Below are positions 7,338 to 13,514 of a stretch of DNA of 17,638 nucleotides, piece by piece. Positions within the stretch are counted from its first letter, which is position 1; the number at the start of each line of letters is the position of its first letter. This stretch comes from CAYNYF01 sp964401385 (GTDB taxonomy: Bacteria > Planctomycetota > Phycisphaerae > SM23-33), in contig CAYNYF010000089.1 of assembly GCA_964401385.1 (NCBI GenBank), positions 1 through 17,638 of the forward strand, given 5' to 3'. The position numbers and the translations under genes were made by a program. Below the pieces are notes generated by a model. That model was not told where the DNA came from, searched no databases, and worked only from the letters and a program-made list of their open reading frames with translations.

Positions 7338-7793
7338 ATGAAGTTGTCGATGGCGGCGGAATTTGCGATACGGGGGATTCTGTGCTTGGCCGAGGAGTAC
7401 GGCCAGGGTCCGTTTCCGCTGGATAAAATCTGTCGGCGCCGAAAGTTACGAAAAGAATACTTGACCAAGATCTTCGGCCTGCTGGCGCGTGCAGACCTGG
7501 TGGACGCGGTCCGCGGCAAGGGCGGCGGCTACACCCTGTCGCGGTCTCCGGCGACGATCTCCCTGTTGGACGTGATCGAGGCCATCGAGGGGCCGCTTGC
7601 CCTGAACCTCTGCCAGCACACGCCCCCGAAGTGCGAGGAGCCGGGCTGTCGCGTTCGCCCGGTGTGGACGGACCTCCAGGAAAAGGTTCGTTCGGTCCTG
7701 TCGAGCAAGACGCTGGATCAACTGATCCCAGAGGCTCCAAATCGCGACACACCGCGATTTGGAGACCAGGCCCCCGACCAACCTGCCCCGTAG
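7338..7793 (+). CDS. Rrf2-family transcriptional regulator, probable Fe-S sensor
   Basis: This 151-residue protein resembles IscR/NsrR-type regulators, which bind DNA as dimers and sense Fe-S status, nitric oxide or redox state through a cluster. It begins MKLSMAAEFAIRGILCLAE, the usual first helix, followed by a winged helix with LRKEYLTKIFGLLARADLV and the wing GKGGGYTLSR (60-69), then SLLDVIEAIEGP. Three cysteines, C92, C99 and C104, occupy the cluster-loop position; their spacing (x6, x4) differs from the x5, x5 of IscR and NsrR. After about residue 131 the tail is Pro/Asp-rich and partly encoded by a perfect palindrome. GGAAG lies 7 bases before the ATG. It converges on a nitroreductase gene with a gap of only 13 bases; the true targets are unknown. 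Confidence 0.88.
   Translation: MKLSMAAEFAIRGILCLAEEYGQGPFPLDKICRRRKLRKEYLTKIFGLLARADLVDAVRGKGGGYTLSRSPATISLLDVIEAIEGPLALNLCQHTPPKCEEPGCRVRPVWTDLQEKVRSVLSSKTLDQLIPEAPNRDTPRFGDQAPDQPAP
7735..7764. repeat. Perfect 12-bp inverted repeat in the 3' end of the Rrf2 gene
   Basis: CTCCAAATCGCG (7735-7746) and CGCGATTTGGAG (7753-7764) are exact reverse complements around a 6-base loop, ACACAC. The element lies in the last codons of the Rrf2 gene, 43 bases before the end of the convergent nitroreductase. It could serve as a hairpin ending both transcripts, or be a copy of an interspersed palindromic repeat. No T-run flanks it. Confidence 0.7.
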
Positions 7794-7806
7794 CCGCGGT
7801 CTCTCG

Positions 7807-8319
7807 TCAGTCGCTTGCGCCAAAGCGGTTGTAGTGCGCCGCCTCGGCCAGTGTGGGCTTGGGCGGGCGGGCGGGCACGGCCACGGGCTTGCCGACCGGC
7901 ATGAGTGACCAGACCCGCAGGTGCTCCGGCACCTCGAGGATCCGGCGGAGCTTTTCCTCGCAGCGGCGCATCTGCCCTTCCACCCAGCAGCCGGCGTAGC
8001 CCAGCGCCACGGCCGCCAGCAGCATGTTCTCCATCGCGGCCGAGGCGTCCTGAATCCAGAACTCGCCGTAGGGCGTTGGCTTGGGCTCGACCAGCAGTAC
8101 GATCGCCGCCCGGGCGCCGGTGAGCGCCTTGCTGACGAAGCGAATCTTCTCCATCACGGTCGGGCAGTCCACGATGATGTACTGCTTGAGCTGGGCGTTG
8201 CCGCCGGTGGGGGCGTCGACGCCGGCCGAGACGATTCTTTCCAGCGCCTCCCGCTCCACCGGCTCGGGCAGGTAGTTCCGCACGCTGCGGCGGGCGTTGA
8301 CGACCTCGAAGAAATCCAT
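7807..8319 (-). CDS. Nitroreductase-family FMN protein
   Basis: The 170-residue product belongs to the small nitroreductase family, FMN-dependent NAD(P)H oxidoreductases that act as homodimers. It begins MDFFEVVNARRSVRNY, where the RRSVR block binds the FMN phosphate. DAPTGGNAQLKQ corresponds to the common APSxxNxQPW flavin loop. FWIQDASAAMENMLLAAVALGYAGCWVEG and MPVGKP follow. The start at 8319 has AAGGA 6 bases upstream and coincides with the start of the domain; an in-frame extension to 8469 overlaps the end of the next gene and is rejected. The natural substrate is unknown. It converges on the Rrf2 gene and lies about 120 bases downstream of the PEP-CTERM protein gene on the same strand. 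Confidence 0.88.
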   Translation of the reverse strand: MDFFEVVNARRSVRNYLPEPVEREALERIVSAGVDAPTGGNAQLKQYIIVDCPTVMEKIRFVSKALTGARAAIVLLVEPKPTPYGEFWIQDASAAMENMLLAAVALGYAGCWVEGQMRRCEEKLRRILEVPEHLRVWSLMPVGKPVAVPARPPKPTLAEAAHYNRFGASD

Positions 8320-8347
8320 GTCAGTCCTTTCCGGCTTTGGCCGTGCT

Positions 8348-8370
8348 CCCGGACGCTTGCGTCGGCCGGG
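8348..8370 (-). terminator. Hairpin between the PEP-CTERM gene and the nitroreductase gene
   Basis: CCCGG and CCGGG arms enclose GACGC/GCGTC with a small bulge, 71 bases past the stop codon of the secreted protein. It may end that transcript. No T-run follows, so the call rests on position and pairing only. Confidence 0.3.
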
Positions 8371-8440
8371 CTCAAAGAGGTATCTGCGCGCCGTTGACGG
8401 CGGCGGCGCGAGACTCCGAAGACTACGGACACGCGGTCGG

Positions 8441-10879
8441 TCAGCGCCGCCGGTTCCGGCGCAGTGCAAGGCAGGCGCCGGCCAGCAGGATCAGCAGCCC
8501 GGTCGGCTCAGGCGTCGGAGCCGCGCCGGCGACGCCGAGCCCGTAGTTGTCCGCCCAGTCGGTGTAGTCGCCCCCGTCCACGAAGTTGTCGCCGTTGAAG
8601 TCGCCGGCCAGCCAGCCGCCGTCCTGAAGGTAGTGGTCCGCCCAGGTGGTGTAGTCGCCCCCGTCGACCTGTCCGTCGAAGTTCGCATCGCCCAAGTGCA
8701 CCGACGGCGGCGGGCCCTGGAAGGAAAGCACCAGCGCCTCATTCATCTTCCAGACGAAATTGAAGCTGTAACCGTCGCCCAGCGCCTGACCGGTTCGCTC
8801 GTCGCGGAGGTTGACGACGGTATCGTAGAACTTCAGCGTGATCGGTATCGTGCTGCTCCTCAGTCCCACAACGGTGCTGCTGACCAGGTCCTCCGGGTTC
8901 AGGCAGAGAAACAGGAGCGTGCGCCCATCCTTGGTCCAGTAGGCGATTTCATATCCGTGCTCGGCCGGACCGGCCCCTTCAATCTGCACCCAGCGCGTGA
9001 TGCCGGTGTCGTGGATTGCTTCCATGAAGACGCTGCGGTGGTCGGCGGCCTCATTGGCGCTGATACAGCGATAGGCGTTGTACCATTGCGGCGAGAGGTT
9101 CATCAGCACCGCCTTGCCGTCGCCGTACCGACTGACGTTGATCGTCGGCATATTCCGCACGGCCTTGTAGAAGCCGCTGGGGTCCATGATGCAGGTGTTG
9201 GCGTTGGTCAGGAAGGTCTCGTGGTTGGAGTAATAGTAGTTTTTGTCCTGGTTCACCTCGCACCACAGCGTGGTCTGGAAGATATTGCCGGATCTAAGGT
9301 TAGGGTCGTGGGCGAGGCCGAAGACGTCGTCCAGGGCGCCGCCGTCGGGTCGGCCCTTGCCGTGCTGGTCCCACAGGCCGGGCATGTAGTCGGCGATGAC
9401 GGTGCCGCCGGCAGCGCAGAATTCCCTGATTCCGCGAGCCTCGGCCTCAGAAAGGCATATCGCCGCCGGAAGGATCAGGACCTTGTACTCGGAAGGCACG
9501 CCGTCGCGGATCAGGTCGTCATAGGCGATGTAGTTATATTGGATCCCCTCGTCGCGGAGCATATTCTCCCACGCTCGGCGGACCAGGTGCGACGAGCCCA
9601 GCCTGTTATCGCCGTTGCGGTTGACCCAGGTCGAGCCGTGGGCCTGGGCGTCGAGGATCCACGACATCTGGATGGATGCGTGGTTGTACAGGATGGCCAC
9701 GCCGTCCTGGACCCATTCCGCCTCGGCCATGAGCGGCCCCACGTTGTTGCCGGCCTCCAGGTAGGTCGGGGCGACCTGGTCGTGCCAGGGCTTGGGGGTG
9801 GTCCCGTCAAACCAGTTCTGGACCCAGCCGATGTGCCCGCGGTTGCCGTGGGCCAGGTAGTACCACGTCATCCAGACGGTCTCATCCACGCCGCCGTAGA
9901 AGTGCGTCGTCACCGATGGGATGGCGTTGCGCGGGTTAAGCGAGCGGATGATCGAGTTGGACCGGCCCAGGTCGTAGGACTCGATGTACTGGACCTTCTT
10001 CATGATCTTGGCGTAGTCGTAGCCGCCGAAGGCGTTGGGGCTCTGCCCGCCGACGAAGCCGCAGGGCGTACGCGGGTCGATGGTGTTGGCATATTCGACC
10101 AGGTCGCCGACGAAGTTCAGCCACCAGGAGTCATTGAAGGTCCACTGGTCCATGAGCTGGCTGGCGTTGAAGGTCCCGACCGTCCAGACCGGCAGGTTGC
10201 CACGGATGTTGTCATAGGTGATCCAGCCGGGGTGAGCCGGCGGGCTGCCGCCGTAGATCTCGTTGAGCCAGTCGCGGTAGGCCGTCGGGTGGTCGGTCAC
10301 CTGCCACATGGTCGGATGCACGAAGTGGCCCCAGGAGATCTCGTCGTCCAGGGCGTAGGCGGCCCGATACGGTGAGGATTTGACGTTGTTGATGTGCGTG
10401 CTGATGAACCCCTGGAGGGTCGCTCGCATTTCCTCGTTGACCGGCTTGGTGCGGACGCCGTTGCCGTGCAGCTCGTCATACGGCACTGTATCGTGTCCGT
10501 CCCACAGGTGCAGGTATCGCTTGGCCGCGGTATGGTCCATGTAGAAACGCAGGCCGAACTGGTTGATCCATTCCAGCTTGTTGACCCCGCCGGCCCAGAT
10601 GTTGCCCCAGTCCAGGAACGCGCCGTTATAGCCGTGCTCCCGCGACCAGTTGCCCGCAGCGTCGTCGTAGCCGATGTTCCACTGGTACGTCCACGGCATG
10701 TACGTCCAACTGGGAAAGGACGCATAACACCAGTCCTTGTCCTGCTTCACGCGCTGGAAGTCCTGGGAGGTGTTGACGTAGGTTTCGTAAGGGTCCTCCT
10801 GAGCCCAGCAGATACTCCCGGCCGAGGCCACCGCGAGCGAAACCAACAGCGTGCGCAGTCGCCGAACAGTTGACTTCAC
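8441..10879 (-). CDS. Secreted GH42-like protein with dockerin-like repeats and PEP-CTERM anchor
   Basis: An 812-residue exported protein. The GTG start at 10879 has AGGAGG (10890-10885) 5 bases upstream; the in-frame ATG at 10939 has no such site. The signal peptide KSTVRRLRTLLVSLAVAS ends near ICWA-QED. The next ~390 residues look like a TIM-barrel glycoside hydrolase region of GH42 type. Candidate catalytic acids are E180 in YALDDEISWG and E300 in VQYIESYDLG; these are inferred, not proven. YKVLILPAAICLSEAEARG and FCAAGGTVIADYMPGLWD match the flavodoxin-like GH42 trimerisation domain (about 460-520). Near the end are two EF-hand-like repeats, GDANFDGQVDGGDYTTWAD and GDFNGDNFVDGGDYTDWAD, then TPEPTGLLILLAGACLALRR, a PEP-CTERM sorting signal. 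It follows its untailed paralog on the same strand. Substrate unknown; an algal or plant polysaccharide is plausible. Confidence 0.8.
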   Translation of the reverse strand: MKSTVRRLRTLLVSLAVASAGSICWAQEDPYETYVNTSQDFQRVKQDKDWCYASFPSWTYMPWTYQWNIGYDDAAGNWSREHGYNGAFLDWGNIWAGGVNKLEWINQFGLRFYMDHTAAKRYLHLWDGHDTVPYDELHGNGVRTKPVNEEMRATLQGFISTHINNVKSSPYRAAYALDDEISWGHFVHPTMWQVTDHPTAYRDWLNEIYGGSPPAHPGWITYDNIRGNLPVWTVGTFNASQLMDQWTFNDSWWLNFVGDLVEYANTIDPRTPCGFVGGQSPNAFGGYDYAKIMKKVQYIESYDLGRSNSIIRSLNPRNAIPSVTTHFYGGVDETVWMTWYYLAHGNRGHIGWVQNWFDGTTPKPWHDQVAPTYLEAGNNVGPLMAEAEWVQDGVAILYNHASIQMSWILDAQAHGSTWVNRNGDNRLGSSHLVRRAWENMLRDEGIQYNYIAYDDLIRDGVPSEYKVLILPAAICLSEAEARGIREFCAAGGTVIADYMPGLWDQHGKGRPDGGALDDVFGLAHDPNLRSGNIFQTTLWCEVNQDKNYYYSNHETFLTNANTCIMDPSGFYKAVRNMPTINVSRYGDGKAVLMNLSPQWYNAYRCISANEAADHRSVFMEAIHDTGITRWVQIEGAGPAEHGYEIAYWTKDGRTLLFLCLNPEDLVSSTVVGLRSSTIPITLKFYDTVVNLRDERTGQALGDGYSFNFVWKMNEALVLSFQGPPPSVHLGDANFDGQVDGGDYTTWADHYLQDGGWLAGDFNGDNFVDGGDYTDWADNYGLGVAGAAPTPEPTGLLILLAGACLALRRNRRR
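8467..8545 (-). other. PEP-CTERM sorting signal
   Basis: The last ~26 residues of the secreted protein are Pro-Glu-Pro, a hydrophobic helix (GLLILLAGACLAL) and an Arg-rich end. This is the exosortase-dependent sorting signature of Gram-negative bacteria and implies an exosortase elsewhere in the genome. It follows the two Asp/Gly dockerin-like repeats directly. Confidence 0.8.
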
Positions 10880-10953
10880 GGCTTCCTCCTTGCTCCACAA
10901 CATCGGCACCGCCATCGCGACGCACGGCCGAGTGCCCATCCCCCCATAGTCGC

Positions 10954-10959
10954 ATTATA
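10954..10959 (-). promoter_or_regulatory. -10 box between the two GH42-like genes
   Basis: A perfect TATAAT on the minus strand lies about 75 bases upstream of the GTG start at 10879. No matching -35 is seen at 16-18 bases. It suggests that the tailed paralog can be transcribed separately from the upstream copy. Confidence 0.35.
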
Positions 10960-11015
10960 CTTGATCACCGGGGAAAAGGTGGGCCGCCGCCGCGACCGAG
11001 CCTAGCAGCCGTCCG

Positions 11016-11029
11016 CGCCCGCGTGGGCG
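11016..11029 (-). terminator. Hairpin right after the upstream GH42-like gene
   Basis: CGCCC (11016-11020) and GGGCG (11025-11029) form a 5-bp stem with a 4-base loop, 5 bases past the TAA stop. No T-run follows, so it is at best a weak or factor-assisted terminator. Confidence 0.3.
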
Positions 11030-11034
11030 AGCGA

Positions 11035-13281
11035 TTATCTCGGCGGGGAGCCGGCGAAGGACATCACCACCGCCTCGTTCATCTTCCAGCGGAAGCGGAA
11101 GCGGTCGCCGTCGCCGAGGCCCTGCTGCTTCCGCTCATCCCGGGCGCCGGCGACCTTGCGGGCCAGGCGCAGCGTGATGGGCACGGTTTCCGTTTTCAGT
11201 CCGGCCGCGTTGCCGCCGCCGAGCATCGTGCCGCGAATCTCAGGGTTGAAGCAGACGAACACGATCGTCCGCCCGCCCTTGGCCCAGTAGGTAATCTCGT
11301 AGCCGTGCTCTTTCTCGCCGGCGTTTTCGACGTCCACCCAGCGCTTCAGGCCGGCCGCCTTGACGTGCTTCATGAAGACCTGCCGTCGGGCCTTGGCCTG
11401 GGCATGGCCGGCGACGCGATGAGCGTTGTACCACTGCGGCGAGACGTTCAGCAGCACGGCCTTGCCCTTGCCGTACTCTCGGACGCGAGCCACGCCCATC
11501 TCGCGCACGGCCTTGTGGAAGCCGCTGTCGTGCTTGATGCAGGTGTTCCGCTTTGTCAGGAGTTCTTGGTAGGCCTTGTAGGAGTAATTGGCGTCCTGGT
11601 CGGCCTCGACCCACAGCCTCTTCCCGAAGACGTCGCCGGCCCGCATCTGCGGGTCGTGCTTGACGTCGAACATCTCGTCCAGCGCGCCGCCGGCCGGGCG
11701 GCCCTTGCCGTGCTGGTCCCACAGGCCGGGCATGTAATCGGCAATGACCGTCCCACCGGCCCGGCAGAACTCCTCGATCCGGCGGGCCTCGGCGTCCGAG
11801 AGGCACAGGCACGCCGGCAGGATCAGCACCTTGTACTCGGAGGGGATGCCCTTCCGGATCACGTCCGCGTAGCTGAGGAAGCTGTACTGGAGCCCCTCGT
11901 CCCGCAGCATGTTCTCCCACGCCTGGCGGACCAGGTGGGCCGAGCCCAGCCGGTGATCGTCGTTGCGGTTGACCCAGGTGCTCCCGTGGGCCTCGGCGTC
12001 GAGAATCCAGCCGAGCTGGATGGACGGGTGGCTGTAGTAGACGGCCACGCCGTCGTGGATCCACTCGGCCCCGCTCATCAGCGGGCCGATCTTCTCGGCC
12101 GCCTGGCGGTAGTGCGGGCCGACCTGGGCGTGCCAGCCCTTGGGCTGCTTGCCGTCGAACCACGCCTGCACCCAGCCGATGAAGCCGCGGTTGCCGTGGG
12201 CCAGGTAATACCAGACCTGCCAGATCGTGTCGCGCGCGTTCTTGTGGAAGTGGGTGGTCACCGTCGGCAGGGCGTTGTGCGGGTTGAACGAGCGGATCAC
12301 CGCCTGCGAGCCGCCGGTGTTGTAGGACTCGATGAACTGGACCTTCCGCATGACCTTGGCGTAGTCGAAGCCGCCGAAGGCGTTGGGGCTCTGCCCGCCG
12401 ACGAAGCCGCAGGGCGTCGCCGGGTCGACCTCGTTGGCGAACTCGACCAGCTCGCCCAGGAAGTTGTTCCAGTAGGAATCGTTGAACGACCACTGGTCCA
12501 TGAGCCCGCTGGCGTCGAAGGTTGCGACCGACCATTCCTTCAGCTTCGGCCGGACCGCCTCGTACGTGATCCAGCCGTCCCGTTTCGGTGCGTCCGGGCC
12601 GTAGACCTCCTTCAGCCAGTCCTGGTAGGCGCCGGCGTCGTCGGTGACGCGCCACATGCAGGGATGCACGAAATGCCCCCAACTGATCTCGTCGTCCAGG
12701 GCGTAGGCGGCCCGCTGCGGGGAGGAGATGACGTTGCCGACGTGTTTGCGGATGTAGCCCTTGAGCGTCTTCTTCATCTCCGCGTTGACGGGCTTGACGC
12801 GCACGCCCGCGCCGTGCACCTGGCCGAGGTGGGGCTTCACCTGCCCGCCGTCCCACAGGTGCAGGTAGCGCTTGGCGGCGGTGTGGTCCATGTAGAAGCG
12901 CAGCTTGAACTTGTTAATCCAGGCGAGCTTGTCGGTGCCGTCGCGGGCGGTTGTCCTGCCCCAGTCCAGGAAAGCGCCGTTGTACCCGTGCTCCTTGCAG
13001 AACTCGCCGGCCGCGTCGTCGTAGCCGATGGTCCATTGGTAGCTCCACGGCATGTACGTCCAGCTCGGCCAGGCCTTCAGGCACCAGGCCTTGTCCTGCT
13101 TGACGCGCTGGAAGTCCTTGGAGGTCTTGACGTATTTCTCGTAAGCATCCTGTTGACCCAGGCAGGGGCGAACGGACCCGCCCAGCAGCAGGATCAGGCA
13201 GGCCAGGGGTGCCATGCTTCTGCAAGCAGAAGCATGCCACCAGCTTGCGGGCACGGCGGCTGATGCACGGCGTCGATTCAT
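11035..13281 (-). CDS. Secreted GH42-like protein without anchor, paralog of the downstream gene
   Basis: A 748-residue exported protein that aligns almost residue for residue with the downstream gene over about 670 residues, including RFYMDHTAAKRYLHLWDG, YALDDEISWGHFVHP, TPCGFVGGQSPNAFGG, HGSTWVNRN and ADYMPGLWDQHGKGRP. Candidate catalytic residues are E198 (DDEIS) and E318 (FIESY), equivalent to those of the paralog. The trimerisation-like domain is present (SEYKVLILPACLCLSDAEAR). The protein stops at SFAGSPPR, so the dockerin-like repeats and PEP-CTERM tail are missing; it should be soluble in the periplasm or outside. The ATG at 13281 has GAGG 7 bases upstream. The signal peptide has an unusually long n-region, MNRRRASAAVPASWWHASA, before APLACLILLLGG; part of it is encoded by a palindromic repeat. 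A later ATG at 13215 is an alternative start but has no ribosome site. Substrate unknown. Confidence 0.8.
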   Translation of the reverse strand: MNRRRASAAVPASWWHASACRSMAPLACLILLLGGSVRPCLGQQDAYEKYVKTSKDFQRVKQDKAWCLKAWPSWTYMPWSYQWTIGYDDAAGEFCKEHGYNGAFLDWGRTTARDGTDKLAWINKFKLRFYMDHTAAKRYLHLWDGGQVKPHLGQVHGAGVRVKPVNAEMKKTLKGYIRKHVGNVISSPQRAAYALDDEISWGHFVHPCMWRVTDDAGAYQDWLKEVYGPDAPKRDGWITYEAVRPKLKEWSVATFDASGLMDQWSFNDSYWNNFLGELVEFANEVDPATPCGFVGGQSPNAFGGFDYAKVMRKVQFIESYNTGGSQAVIRSFNPHNALPTVTTHFHKNARDTIWQVWYYLAHGNRGFIGWVQAWFDGKQPKGWHAQVGPHYRQAAEKIGPLMSGAEWIHDGVAVYYSHPSIQLGWILDAEAHGSTWVNRNDDHRLGSAHLVRQAWENMLRDEGLQYSFLSYADVIRKGIPSEYKVLILPACLCLSDAEARRIEEFCRAGGTVIADYMPGLWDQHGKGRPAGGALDEMFDVKHDPQMRAGDVFGKRLWVEADQDANYSYKAYQELLTKRNTCIKHDSGFHKAVREMGVARVREYGKGKAVLLNVSPQWYNAHRVAGHAQAKARRQVFMKHVKAAGLKRWVDVENAGEKEHGYEITYWAKGGRTIVFVCFNPEIRGTMLGGGNAAGLKTETVPITLRLARKVAGARDERKQQGLGDGDRFRFRWKMNEAVVMSFAGSPPR
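13208..13241. repeat. Palindromic repeat inside a signal-peptide coding region
   Basis: CATGCTTCTGC (13213-13223) and GCAGAAGCATG (13226-13236) are perfect 11-base arms around AA. After one mismatch the pairing continues for 4 more bases (GGTG/CACC), giving a 34-base element. It is read in frame as WWHASACRSMA in the signal peptide of the upstream GH42-like protein and has no counterpart in the paralog. The form fits a small interspersed palindrome (REP-like or a MITE remnant). Confidence 0.7.
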
Positions 13282-13514
13282 GACCAATCCTCAATGATCC
13301 CGGCGGTTTTCGGCCGCGGCGCCCGGTGGCGCCGGGTTGCCCCCCCGGCCAGTACCTATCCTGCTTGGCGTCAGCCAGGCATTGGCCCCCATTATTCCCG
13401 CCCGGCGGCCGTTTGCGAGCCGTTTCTTGGGCGGGATTTTGCCCCGGCGGCGCCGCCCGCCCGCGACAAAAAGGTTTCGTCGGCAAGGACACCTTTCGTA
13501 CAATGCGCCCAACC
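13282..13514. other. Divergent intergenic region before the large oxidoreductase gene
   Basis: This gap separates the minus-strand GH42-like gene from the plus-strand oxidoreductase gene. The leftward gene has GAGG at 13292-13289 as its ribosome site. For the rightward gene TACAAT (13499-13504) could be a -10 box, but no good -35 lies upstream; if used, the transcript would be nearly leaderless. AAGGA (13485-13489) lies 13 bases before an alternative ATG at 13503. No palindrome or small gene is evident. Confidence 0.4.

Noticed and set aside
8320..8469. Upstream extension of the nitroreductase
   Set aside because: It overlaps the end of the next gene, carries a hairpin, and is Arg/Pro-rich without similarity to the family.
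8297..13263. Two long plus-strand open frames (692 and 797 codons) over the GH42-like genes
   Set aside because: Both are Val/Arg/His/Asp-rich mirror translations of GC-rich minus-strand genes. Their similarity to each other only reflects the paralogy of the genes they overlap.
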